A stretch of 39,849 bases of DNA from Acidisoma sp. L85 (GCF_009765865.1 NZ_LMUQ01000022.1:1-39849), one strand, 5' to 3'; counted from the first letter of the stretch, positions 1-8,530 are shown. Notes: generated from the sequence alone by a model not told the origin. Numbers and translations are program-made.

Positions 1-171
1 ATTTCGGCCATCCGGCCTCGGTTCTCTCGGGTCCACATCCCGAGCTTGAATCATCCCTCCCCGAGCCGCCACAAGCATTTTCAAACGGTCTCTTAGCAAG
101 TCGATGACACGGTTCCGATCAGAATACCTTGGAAGCAGATGTCGCCTCTGGAGCAGCCATGCAATGACTCT
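1..171 (-). other. Open reading frame running off the window edge, unidentified
   Basis: On the minus strand a frame stays open from just after a TAG at 172-174 to the window edge, 57 codons. The translation is rich in arginine and leucine (for example RNRVIDLLRDRLKMLVAARG) and could be a helical, DNA-binding-like segment. It has no convincing start codon and resembles no family I can name. It could be a fragment of a larger gene outside the window or a chance frame in GC-rich DNA. Confidence 0.15.
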
Positions 172-180
172 CTAAAGATA

Positions 181-212
181 GAGGAAGAAATATGCGCGTC
201 AACGCGTGCTAA
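181..212 (+). promoter_or_regulatory. Strong Shine-Dalgarno followed by a six-codon mini-ORF (possible leader peptide)
   Basis: GAGGAAG at 181-187 precedes ATG at 192, which opens a six-codon frame (Met-Arg-Val-Asn-Ala-Cys) closed by TAA at 210-212. Such tiny frames with a good ribosome site sometimes act as translational attenuators, but no attenuator stem-loops were worked out here. It lies about 260 nt before the autotransporter start. It may be chance. Confidence 0.2.
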
Positions 213-439
213 AGTCTCTCATCAATGACCCGTGGCCATACTCGAGACCAGCAAGACATCTACAGTTTCAATGGCAATTGTTAAATTTCCAGAATCCGGC
301 ACGTGAACATTCGGAATTCCAGGAATTCCTGGAAAAATTTAGGGCACCAGAAGGCGAAGATTATCGCGTCGCTAAGTTGATAACTGCTAATTCTGTCTCA
401 GCAAGACTATGCAACGAACCCTTTGGCATGTCACCTTAG
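206..439 (+). CDS. Small hypothetical ORF, doubtful
   Basis: A 77-codon frame starting with GTG at 206 and overlapping the stop of the six-codon mini-ORF upstream. It ends at 439, before the preferred ATG (474) of the autotransporter. No signal peptide, membrane segment or family motif is visible. It spans the 18-bp palindrome at 317-334, which argues that this stretch is regulatory rather than coding. I keep it only because it would be translationally coupled to a strong ribosome site. Confidence 0.15.
   Translation: MLKSLINDPWPYSRPARHLQFQWQLLNFQNPAREHSEFQEFLEKFRAPEGEDYRVAKLITANSVSARLCNEPFGMSP
317..334. promoter_or_regulatory. Perfect 18-bp palindrome upstream of the autotransporter gene
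   Basis: TTCCAGGAATTCCTGGAA reads identically on both strands. A second short palindrome, GGAATTCC at 313-320, overlaps its left edge. It sits about 140 bp upstream of the ATG at 474, where an operator for a dimeric regulator would be expected. The regulator is unknown and none is encoded next to it. Confidence 0.45.
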
Positions 440-473
440 GTTTTGGTTGCCATCGGTTTGGATAGAAAATCCC

Positions 474-3400
474 ATGGAAGTGCGACGAACGGCTTGCCGG
501 CTGGCTAGGTCACGATTTCGACGGCGATTGTTGTTTACCACCCTCATATTTGTATCGGTGCTGGAAAGCTCTTTTGCACGAGCGCAAAGCGCGATCGCGT
601 CAGGGCCATGGAACAGCCCGGGTAGCGCGTCGCAGGTTCAAGCCGCAATCGATCAAATATTAAAGGTAGAGCAGATTCCAGGCGCCGCTGTTTCAATCAG
701 CGAGGGCTCGGCACAATGGACCACGACGGCGGGGCTCGCCGATATCCAAAGCGAAACCGCCGCGACTGCGAACACCAATTTTTCGTATCGCAGCATTACG
801 AAGTCCTTCGTGTCGACCGTTATTCTGCAGCTCGCCGGCCAAGGTCGTTTGAATTTGGACGATCCGATCAGCAAATATGTCGGCGGCGTCCCAGGGGGCA
901 ATCAAATTACCATTCGCGAGCTTGCAGAAATGCGTTCCGGGCTTTTCAACTACTCGTCTTCAAACGGCTTTCGAGAAGGATTCACCACGAATCCCGGTCG
1001 GGATTGGACGCCCGAGGAACTCATCGGCTTTGGTTTAGCCGGGCAGACGCAGTTCGCGCCAGGCACTTCCTATCAATATTCCAACACCAACACTCTCTTG
1101 CTTGGCCAGGTCATCGCGGCTGTCGACGGCAAAACGTGGGATCAGGCAGTTTCGCGAAATGTGACTGGACCGCTTGGTCTGACCGCCGTGACCTATCCGG
1201 GAGCTGCTCCGCTGCCGGCGCCAGCCGCGGTCGGATATCAAAATGTCGGGGAGGGGCCGGAATCGCTGTCGGCCTTTAATTCGACCGGTCTTGGGGCCTC
1301 GGGTGGCCTCGCGGGTAACATCGGCGATCTGGCGCGGTGGGGAATAGCTCTCGGCACCGGCGCGACGTTGACCGAAGCGGAATATGTTGAACGTATGAAG
1401 TCATTCGGTTCGACGACAGCTGATCCGGAAAGTCCCGAGTATGACAGCTACGGCTTTGGTATTGGCGAACTTTCTGGATGGGTCGGTCATACAGGGAACG
1501 GTCTCGGGTATGAAGCGCTCGTGATGTACGATCCGTTAACTGATCGTACAATCGCCGTGCTATTCAACGCAAGCAACGCCAATCCGGAGGCGCCTGCAGA
1601 TTTGTTTCATGAATTGCTCAAAGTGCTTGGGTGGAACGAACCCAATCAGACCCAGGTCGTGGCTGAAAACGAAAGCACAACCATTGGCTCTAACACGGTC
1701 TGGACGGGTCTCGTCAGCGGTCCCTTCAATGCCCGCGCCGCGATTTATGCCGGAGACGGCGGCACCGCCATCGCCAATGGCCCAGTTCAGATTACGCCAA
1801 TCGGGCTTTATGTTCCCGCAATATATGTCGCGCCGAACGGGCGCGTCGCGATCAATAGCGGCGGGACTATCACCGCCTCAATTGGTGGAGACGGCGCGGA
1901 TGTCGTCGGTGGTCGGGGAGGGGCGTCTCTCTCACTTTCCGGGGTGACGGTGCGCTTGAACGGGGACGCGGTGACAGGCACGGGAGTCGATGCCTCCGAT
2001 AATGGAACGGCGGTTCTCAACAACATGCAAATTACCGGCTCGGCATTGGCGGGTCTCCATGCAGGGGGCGATGCGGAGGCCAGAATTGTCGGAACTGGCA
2101 TCGATATCGCGCTCAGCAGCGGCCACGGTGTCGTCGCCACCAATAGTGGCATCATCGGCTTGTCCAATAGCAACATAACTCTACAAGGTGCAGGCTACGG
2201 GATTATCGCGAGTGGCGCGGACGGACCTGCGGTCATCGATGGCAGCGGCTTGGCAGTCGAGACTCATGCTCCTTCCAGTTTTGGCCTCGTCGCGCAAGGA
2301 AACGGGGCGCTAGTATCTTTGGCCAATTCCGGAATCGTCACCTTGGGTGCCGACGCGCATGGCGTCGTTCTGAACGATGGGGCAACAGCCTTTTTGACGG
2401 ACAGTTCCGTACAAGTCGCGGGCAATAACGCGGCTGCCGTTGCAGCCGTACCCGGGGGGCCGGACTCGGCATCGGCAACAGCCGGAGCAGGAACCTCAGT
2501 CTCCAACCTCATTCTGTTGGACAGCACCCTGTCTGATGCGAGCAATATCGCTGTCTATGCCGCGAGCAACCTGTCGGTTTCGGCATCGGCTTCCCAGATA
2601 GCGGGTGCTTTCTATGAAGCGAATGACTCGACGCTGAACCTGGCGCTGAAAAATGGAAGCGTGTGGCTATTGCCTTCCGGAGCGATCGCAGCATCATCGT
2701 CACTCACCAATCTCTCTAGCCAGAATAGCAGCATATTCTTTACGCCGCCGCCTTCCTCTGTGGGTCCTTATCAGCAAGTGGTGACGCGCAACTACGCTGG
2801 CGCCGGTGCGGCGATTGCGATGAACGCTTCACTCGGAGCGGGCATTGGCGGTGCTGACCAACTCGTCATAGACGGCGGCACGGCGACGGGCAGAACGGCC
2901 ATCACCGTCCATCCTATGGGCGGCGCGGCGCTGACAACCGGCGATGGAATCAATTTGGTCGAAACCGAGAATGGAGGCCAGACTGATCCGGGAGCCTTCA
3001 CCCTGAGTAGCCGGGTCGCGAGCGGTGCCTACGACTATAGCTTGTATCAAGGTGGCACGGGCGGAGCCGGAGACTGGTTCCTACGCTCGACCCTGCCGGA
3101 AAATAGTGTCTTGCCGAACCTGCGTCCCGAGGTTCCTCTCGACCTTGCCATGTCGGCAATTGCAGGCCGCTATGGCCTGGCTCTCCTGGGGTCCTACAGT
3201 GAGCGCGCAGATGCCCGCACTGCTGGTGACCTCAACGGCAGCGGCAAAAATGCTTATTGGACACGCGCTTTCGGTGAGACGGGATCATGGGGATCGTCTG
3301 GCGGCACTGCATCCGCTCAACTCCAGAGGTTCGACAAGTATGGGCCGAGCTACGATTTCGGGCTGGCGGGCGTCGAGGTTGGGGTTGACCTTGTCAAGAG

Positions 3401-4115
3401 CGAAACGGATCGAGGCGCTCGCGATGTCGGTGGAGTCTTCGTCGGAGGTGGATCGGCCAATGCGTCGGTGAACGGTGTTTATGGGGGGGATGCCGGTAAT
3501 GCCACGCTGAACGCATATTCGCTCGGCGCCTATTGGACGCGGCTGGCTCCGACGGGGTGGTATATTGATACTGTAGTCCAAGGCACCTTTTACGGTCAGG
3601 CGAATACTGCATCGACCGCGAATCAGAGCCTGATGACCACCGGTTGGGGCCTCATCTCTTCGCTCGAAGTTGGCTATCCGATAGCTCTGGGCTCGAAGTG
3701 GAATATTGAACCACAGGCGCAGGCGATCTATCAACATTTGGCCTTTGGGGGGAGCGCCGATAGCTTTGGGCAAGTTACATTTGGTGCGACGGATACTGGT
3801 TACGGGCGAGCAGGTGTGCGTCTCAGCCGCGCATGGCAACTAGCAAACGGCCATCCGCTCTCGGCATGGATAGAAACCAATCTGTGGCAGGCTGTGGGGG
3901 ATCAAAATCGCGCGACGTTTTCTGATCTACAGGGCTCGGACCCTGCCTCGTTCTCGAGCGGCTCCGGAGGGCCATCGGCAGAATCCGGGATCGGAATAAC
4001 GGCGCAGCTTGCACAGAACGTCAGCCTTGCTGGGGCTTTCCAGTATGCAAAGCATTTAGATTCGGAGTCGGGGGAAAGCTTCGGGGGTTCCGCAAATATC
4101 AACGTAAGTTGGTGA
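474..4115 (+). CDS. Autotransporter with a class-C beta-lactamase-like serine hydrolase passenger
   Basis: A 1213-residue type Va autotransporter when started at ATG 474. The frame opens at TTG 423, but only the 474 start puts an arginine-rich n-region and hydrophobic core (RRLLFTTLIFVSVLESSFARA) at the N-terminus. Residues about 55-385 are a serine beta-lactamase/DD-peptidase/esterase-fold domain with all three motifs: S107-I-T-K110, Y202-S-N204 and H339-T-G341. Residues about 395-790 are Gly/Ala/Ser/Asn-rich short repeats typical of a pertactin-like beta-helix. About 795-880 resembles the passenger junction or autochaperone, and about 925-1213 is the beta-barrel, ending in an aromatic Trp as expected for BAM recognition. 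The enzyme would be displayed on or released from the cell surface. Its substrate (beta-lactam, peptidoglycan stem peptide or ester) cannot be told from sequence. It appears to be a single-gene unit. Confidence 0.9.
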   Translation: MEVRRTACRLARSRFRRRLLFTTLIFVSVLESSFARAQSAIASGPWNSPGSASQVQAAIDQILKVEQIPGAAVSISEGSAQWTTTAGLADIQSETAATANTNFSYRSITKSFVSTVILQLAGQGRLNLDDPISKYVGGVPGGNQITIRELAEMRSGLFNYSSSNGFREGFTTNPGRDWTPEELIGFGLAGQTQFAPGTSYQYSNTNTLLLGQVIAAVDGKTWDQAVSRNVTGPLGLTAVTYPGAAPLPAPAAVGYQNVGEGPESLSAFNSTGLGASGGLAGNIGDLARWGIALGTGATLTEAEYVERMKSFGSTTADPESPEYDSYGFGIGELSGWVGHTGNGLGYEALVMYDPLTDRTIAVLFNASNANPEAPADLFHELLKVLGWNEPNQTQVVAENESTTIGSNTVWTGLVSGPFNARAAIYAGDGGTAIANGPVQITPIGLYVPAIYVAPNGRVAINSGGTITASIGGDGADVVGGRGGASLSLSGVTVRLNGDAVTGTGVDASDNGTAVLNNMQITGSALAGLHAGGDAEARIVGTGIDIALSSGHGVVATNSGIIGLSNSNITLQGAGYGIIASGADGPAVIDGSGLAVETHAPSSFGLVAQGNGALVSLANSGIVTLGADAHGVVLNDGATAFLTDSSVQVAGNNAAAVAAVPGGPDSASATAGAGTSVSNLILLDSTLSDASNIAVYAASNLSVSASASQIAGAFYEANDSTLNLALKNGSVWLLPSGAIAASSSLTNLSSQNSSIFFTPPPSSVGPYQQVVTRNYAGAGAAIAMNASLGAGIGGADQLVIDGGTATGRTAITVHPMGGAALTTGDGINLVETENGGQTDPGAFTLSSRVASGAYDYSLYQGGTGGAGDWFLRSTLPENSVLPNLRPEVPLDLAMSAIAGRYGLALLGSYSERADARTAGDLNGSGKNAYWTRAFGETGSWGSSGGTASAQLQRFDKYGPSYDFGLAGVEVGVDLVKSETDRGARDVGGVFVGGGSANASVNGVYGGDAGNATLNAYSLGAYWTRLAPTGWYIDTVVQGTFYGQANTASTANQSLMTTGWGLISSLEVGYPIALGSKWNIEPQAQAIYQHLAFGGSADSFGQVTFGATDTGYGRAGVRLSRAWQLANGHPLSAWIETNLWQAVGDQNRATFSDLQGSDPASFSSGSGGPSAESGIGITAQLAQNVSLAGAFQYAKHLDSESGESFGGSANINVSW

Positions 4116-4660
4116 TGACGCTTCTAGCGTTAGTAATCGTTTTCGCGCTCGACAGTAATGGCGAGAGCCCAATTAGGAAAACGAGAGTTGTCGCCAAACG
4201 CAAGTGGCAAAATCTGACGCTTGGGAAATGGCCCGTTTCTCACGTGCCCGACTGGAAGCGAGACAAGATCTCGGCTACAGTGGGGGCGCTGCCCTACCAA
4301 CTTGGCCGCGTCCATTCCGCGCGCCACAATGAAAATTATGTTCGGTCGCCTCAAGAGTTGGCGCCGCATCCACATCCCTACGAATGATGAGCCCGGATCT
4401 CTTTCGCCGCAACCTGCGCCGCGGGCGCAGCCAATGTTGTGTTTGCCATCAATGAGTCCTGAGCCGTAGTTCTCATCATCGCCTGTCGCAGCGCGTCATT
4501 CAGTCTCGCGAGATCCCCTACGCACCTTGGCGGAAGGCACCGACGATGTTAAGTTGCGGCCATGCGGCTGCGGCTGCAACGCCAGACATTGGACCTGCCA
4601 TGGCGGCGCGGCTTCATGCGCGGTGCATCTTGGGCGCAGGGGGAAATCGTGGGTTGATCT
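4116..4660. other. Gap without a convincing gene
   Basis: Between the autotransporter stop and the first recognisable FG-GAP repeat I see only short overlapping frames on both strands with no family resemblance. It may hold the eroded 5' end of the FG-GAP/phosphoesterase gene that follows, because no plausible start codon survives for that gene. No clear T-tailed terminator was found after 4115. Confidence 0.4.
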
Positions 4661-5699
4661 GGTACCAATTGGGGCGCTGAGTTTCCTCGATTCACCATCG
4701 ACCTCACCGGCGACGGCAAGGCGGATATCCTTGGCTTCGGAACCGACGGAGTATGGGTGTCGCTCGACGACGGCGGGGGACGTTTCTCGACTCCCAGTTT
4801 TGTTCCTAACGACAGCTCGGGGCAGGGCCAGTTCGGTTACGCGCGGGGAATGGCGGATCGAGAAACATGTTCGGACCTTGGGTGAAATCGCCGACTCGTT
4901 GCGCGCAAAGCTTGGCGATGCGGTCAGCACCTTAAACTTGAAGACCGATCCGGTGCGCACGAAGCTAGGCAATGCTGTCAATCCCTTGAACTTCAAGACC
5001 GCGGAAGCACCAAGGCCCGAGGCGGCGTTCACGGCCACCTAGGCGGCGGTCGCCAAGAGTACTACGGCCACATCCGTTGCGGCACCATCCTCGTTCGCGC
5101 GCATTCATGGCGCGGACATAGTCGGATTCGGCGATGTGGCGTCTGGGTAGCGCTCAGCCAGGGAGACGAAAGCTTCACCACAGCCACACTGGCTTTTCAG
5201 GATTTCGGGGTCAATCAGGGCTGGCAGGTCGGTCAGCATCTGCGGTTGCTCGCGGATGTCAACGGTGATGGCTTCTCGGACATCGTAGGCTTCAGCAACG
5301 ACGGTGTGTGGACCTCACTCAGTAGCGGTCTCACAGCCGAAGCCCCCAAATTCGTATTGTCGAACTTTGGAATTAACCAGGGATGGACCGTCGCCAACCA
5401 TTCTCGCATACTGGCCGATCTCACGGGCGACAAGCGCACCGACATCGTCGGTTTTGGCAATGATGGCATGTGGACTGCGCTCGGTAACGGTGATGGCGGC
5501 TTTCAAGCGGCCAATTTCGTGATTGCCGACTTTGGCTACAATCAAGGCTGGCGCACCGACGTGCACGAGCGAGTCCTGGCCGACTTGACCGGTGATGGCA
5601 AGGCTGACTTCATTGGCTTCGGCAATGACGGCGTCTGGACTGCTCTCAGCCAAGGCGACGGAAGTTTCACCCCGGCCAAGATGGTCGTTGGAGACTTCT
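4661..5699 (+). pseudogene. Broken N-terminal half of an FG-GAP/VCBS-repeat phosphoesterase gene
   Basis: The translation shows FG-GAP-type units of the form D-T-G-D-G-K-A-D-I-x-G-F-G-N-D-G-V-W, but in alternating frames. One unit lies at about 4691-4800. A short-repeat stretch in another frame ends at an in-frame TAG at 5040-5042 and resumes after it. A one-base loss near 5136 moves the frame, and good repeats run to 5698. Equivalent codons recur every 165 bp (gcc at 5414, gtc at 5745 after an intermediate at 5579, then 5910), and the one 166-bp interval pinpoints a one-base gain at about 5699. Four lesions including a nonsense codon point to real decay rather than one sequencing slip. The domain would have been an extracellular beta-propeller in front of the phosphoesterase. 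Confidence 0.7.
4878..5012 (+). repeat. Short amphipathic amino-acid repeat with a 54-bp period inside the broken gene
   Basis: Two units starting at 4911 (LGDAVSTLNLKTDPVRTK) and 4965 (LGNAVNPLNFKT...) are 54 bp apart, and a shorter related unit (LGEIADSLRAK) precedes them at 4878. The DNA of the two main units is clearly related over roughly 45 bases. The pattern of L, A/V and K suggests amphipathic helices or a linker. It interrupts the otherwise regular FG-GAP repeats, so it may be an insertion or a domain boundary of the ancestral protein. Confidence 0.45.
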
Positions 5700-7526
5700 G
5701 TGCCAGGAAAAGCTTGGCAGACTATCCTACACCCGCGTTTCGTCGTCGACCTGACCGGCAACAAGCATGCCGACCTCGTAGGCTTCGGCAACAACGGCGT
5801 TTGGACTGCTTTGAGCAACGGTGACGGAACGTTCGCGGCGCCCAAGTTCGTATTGCAGAACTTTGGGGTCAACCAAGGCTGGAGCGTCTCCAACCACCCT
5901 CGCTTCCTGGCCGACACCACGGGTAATGGCCTGCCCGACATCGTGGGCTTCGGAGACGCGGGCGTGTGGGTCGCCCAGAACAAGGGCGATGGCGCCTTCG
6001 CTGATGCCCAGTTCGTTCTCAACGATTTTGGATGCCGCTCGGGCCAGACCGGCATCAAGCACATCTTCGTGCTGATGATGATGGAAAATCGGTCTTTCGA
6101 CCACTTTCTCGGATACTCCGGGATCACGGGCACCGACTCGCAGACGGGCCAACCCAGCGCGGCTGAGGTTCTGACCGGAAACGAAACCAATAGCAACACT
6201 GACGATGCGTCTCACCCGACCTTCAAGGTTGATCAATCCGCAGGGGATACGACGGTCGGCCAGCACGACGTGTTGCATCAATTTTCGGATGTCACGGTCC
6301 AACTATGCGGGACCGAGCACCTCCAGCTCGATGGCGCTCCATACCCTACCGTCGACAACTCAGGCTTCGTCACCGACTACGCCGCGTTTTCAGATAAGTC
6401 CAACCCGGGCGAACCCATGCGTTGCTTTGCTCAGAAGTATGTCCCCATTCTAAATCAGTTGGCCAAGGAGTTTGTGCTGTGCGATCACTGGTACAGTTCT
6501 ATGGCGGGCCCCACGGAGCCGAATCGAATGTTTGCCCATGCCGCTACGTCGGGTCTCTGGGACGATTCCCCTGGCCCTGGCGACCAACTTAAGGACGAGG
6601 TTTTCGACTCCAAAGGCATCCATTTCGACACTGGCACCCTCTACGATCGTTTGCGCGACAAAAAAATACCATTCCGGATTTACTCAGGAGACGGCGTTCC
6701 TAACGTGGCCCTGCTCGAGGGTATAGGGCTGTCTGATGTCGATCTTTTCGAGGATTTCGAAAAGGATGTCAGGGATCCCGGCTACGACGCGGCGTTCACG
6801 TTCATCGAACCTTACTATGGGACCTTGGATCAGTACCTGAAAGGTCTAGGGTCCGGCTGGAAGGATGACTTAGAGAGAGTCGCCATTGAGGAGCTGAAGG
6901 CACTGTTGCAGGAAGCTGGCTTGTTGGCGGCGCCACAGCCCATAAACTCGCAGCATCCCGGAAACAGTGTCTTTGAAGGAGAGTCTCTCGTCAAGAAAGT
7001 CTATGAAAGCATTCGCGGTTCTCCCCATTGGAATGAGAGCATGCTTATCCTCGCGTGGGATGAGCACGGTGGCTTCTACGACCATGTGCGCCCGCCGCGC
7101 GCCGCCCCGACAGGTTCGCGGGGGCAAGCGCACGGTTTCATGTTCGACCAATATGGGCCACGGGTTCCAGCCGTTGTAATTTCTCCCCTGTGCCCGCAAG
7201 GCATCATCGAGCATCGGAAGCTTGAACGTTCCGCCATCCCCGCAACGGTGGAGCAGGTGTTCGGGCTACAGCCCATGACAGTGCGCGACAGTTCGATCAT
7301 TGGCGTGCAGAACTTGGCGACGCTTCAAACGCCGCGGCAGAACACCCCTCTGACGTTGACGCCTGATAGCCAGCGCAGCCGCGCGCCGTTGTCCAACGTC
7401 GGCAGCAACGGGGTGCTTGCAACAATCAATTCGTCGACACCCTTGGATGCGATCAAGGATCCCTGGCTGACTTCGACGATCTTCAGTCGCATTTTCGTTA
7501 AGACGATAGACCAATACCACAAATGA
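5592..7526 (+). CDS. Phospholipase C/acid phosphatase-type phosphoesterase with residual FG-GAP repeats
   Basis: The open frame reads 644 codons from GTG 5592, but roughly its first 36 codons are the wrong frame of the FG-GAP repeat. Homologous sequence begins at about 5700 (GTG 5700 is a possible start). Two intact FG-GAP units follow, then from about 6050 the phosphoesterase domain (Pfam PF04185 type). It has the metal-site motif MENRSFDHFLG, then GPTEPNR near the middle, then WDEHGGFYDHV towards the end. Members hydrolyse phosphodiester or phosphomonoester bonds of lipids and are usually exported. Because the N-terminal half and any signal peptide are lost by the frameshifts upstream, the product is probably not exported and may be non-functional. 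The 3' end overlaps the convergent deacylase gene by 29 bp. Confidence 0.75.
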   Translation: MMARLTSLASAMTASGLLSAKATEVSPRPRWSLETSVPGKAWQTILHPRFVVDLTGNKHADLVGFGNNGVWTALSNGDGTFAAPKFVLQNFGVNQGWSVSNHPRFLADTTGNGLPDIVGFGDAGVWVAQNKGDGAFADAQFVLNDFGCRSGQTGIKHIFVLMMMENRSFDHFLGYSGITGTDSQTGQPSAAEVLTGNETNSNTDDASHPTFKVDQSAGDTTVGQHDVLHQFSDVTVQLCGTEHLQLDGAPYPTVDNSGFVTDYAAFSDKSNPGEPMRCFAQKYVPILNQLAKEFVLCDHWYSSMAGPTEPNRMFAHAATSGLWDDSPGPGDQLKDEVFDSKGIHFDTGTLYDRLRDKKIPFRIYSGDGVPNVALLEGIGLSDVDLFEDFEKDVRDPGYDAAFTFIEPYYGTLDQYLKGLGSGWKDDLERVAIEELKALLQEAGLLAAPQPINSQHPGNSVFEGESLVKKVYESIRGSPHWNESMLILAWDEHGGFYDHVRPPRAAPTGSRGQAHGFMFDQYGPRVPAVVISPLCPQGIIEHRKLERSAIPATVEQVFGLQPMTVRDSSIIGVQNLATLQTPRQNTPLTLTPDSQRSRAPLSNVGSNGVLATINSSTPLDAIKDPWLTSTIFSRIFVKTIDQYHK

Positions 7527-8475
7527 GTCCGTTCTCTGGGATTGCAGGACTGGTAATAAGAAATAGTATTTGGCCAGGCGCCACCGCTACGATCTCCTCA
7601 ATTTCGCAGTTGAAGAAGTCGTTCAACCCGCCAATCTTTTCGCCAACAGAAACAAATTGACCAACCGAGACGGATTGCCTGAAGAAGCCCGCGTTCCTCG
7701 ATCTCTGCCACAAGAACCGCGTATACCGGTTCGGCGAGGCGAGGTCAGGCGGCCCACCATCCAGGACACCGAGGCCGCGAAGCACATTCTGCGCACCTGT
7801 TGACATCGCCGCAGCTATGCGAGGGTCGTATTGCCCAGCGCCACCATCCTCCACGATTACGGCCGGGACGCCCAAATTGGCCGCGGCGGCCAAGGTCATG
7901 CCCGATGCCGGTCCTCCGGTGCTCTGTTGAATGAGCAGGGATGGCAGGCCAAATGCACGTGCCATCATGTCGCTTTTGGCATCCACCGCCGTTATCCCGG
8001 TCTCTTGATAGATGGCGAAGGGGACGAGAGCCTCGGGTAGATCACCGCCGTGCATGTCGATATAGGCGTCGGCGTGACGAATGGCTTTCTGCACGAGCTG
8101 CCAAGCCAGACGTTCTGAAAAGCTGCCGTCGGCTTTCCCAGGAAATGCCCTGTTTAAATTCAAGCCGTCCGTCGGCACAACATAAGCCGCTCGGCGCCAG
8201 AAGGCTTCAGGGTTCATCAGCGGCAGGCATAGCACCTGGCCTCGGATCGACATTGGATCGAGCGCCGCTCCGAGCCGCACCGCCCCATCTATTGCCGGAT
8301 ACTCGGACCCATGGATGCCCGCGGTCACGAGTACCGCGGGACCCGGTTCCGCTCCGCGAATGGCAACATAGGGCCAGTCCCAGCCCGTCAGAAGGGGGTC
8401 TCCCCAAACCACATTTCCCTGTGCCTTGGTGCCGGGCGCCGGGGCTGGCACGAGGTCGAATTTCCAGTCAGACAA
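7498..8475 (-). CDS. Succinylglutamate desuccinylase/aspartoacylase-family zinc deacylase
   Basis: A 325-residue M14-like cytosolic amidohydrolase. Zinc ligands are seen as H55-G-S-E58 in GIHGSEYPA and H142 in YIDMHGGD. The family motifs MNPEAF and DGLNLNRAFPG lie between them. Relatives remove succinyl, acetyl or similar groups from amino acids (AstE, AspA, DoeB). I chose TTG 8475 because GGGAG lies just upstream and the protein then begins SDWKFDLVPAP, as is usual for this group. The frame continues to TTG 8532, but that would put a perfect inverted repeat (8513-8530) inside the coding region. It is divergent from the polysaccharide-deacetylase-family gene and close to a Dpp-type importer, so its substrate is probably what that importer brings in. 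Confidence 0.85.
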   Translation of the reverse strand: MSDWKFDLVPAPAPGTKAQGNVVWGDPLLTGWDWPYVAIRGAEPGPAVLVTAGIHGSEYPAIDGAVRLGAALDPMSIRGQVLCLPLMNPEAFWRRAAYVVPTDGLNLNRAFPGKADGSFSERLAWQLVQKAIRHADAYIDMHGGDLPEALVPFAIYQETGITAVDAKSDMMARAFGLPSLLIQQSTGGPASGMTLAAAANLGVPAVIVEDGGAGQYDPRIAAAMSTGAQNVLRGLGVLDGGPPDLASPNRYTRFLWQRSRNAGFFRQSVSVGQFVSVGEKIGGLNDFFNCEIEEIVAVAPGQILFLITSPAIPENGLICGIGLSS

Positions 8476-8512
8476 TTCGCGATCTCCCGGGCATTCCAAC
8501 AACAAGCTACTC

Positions 8513-8530
8513 GGCCAGATTGATCTGGCC
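8513..8530. promoter_or_regulatory. Inverted repeat, candidate operator between divergent hydrolase genes
   Basis: GGCCAGAT-TG-ATCTGGCC has perfect 8-bp arms with a 2-bp spacer. It lies 38 bp upstream of the preferred start of the deacylase and 150 bp upstream of the divergent deacetylase start. Compact dyads of this size suit dimeric regulators such as GntR-family proteins. No regulator gene is present in the window, so the binding protein is unknown. Confidence 0.5.

Noticed and set aside
4527-5042. A 171-codon frame that could be a separate small gene
   Set aside because: Its first half is out of frame with the FG-GAP repeat it covers and its second half continues past the TAG in the same frame, so it is better read as part of the broken phosphoesterase gene.
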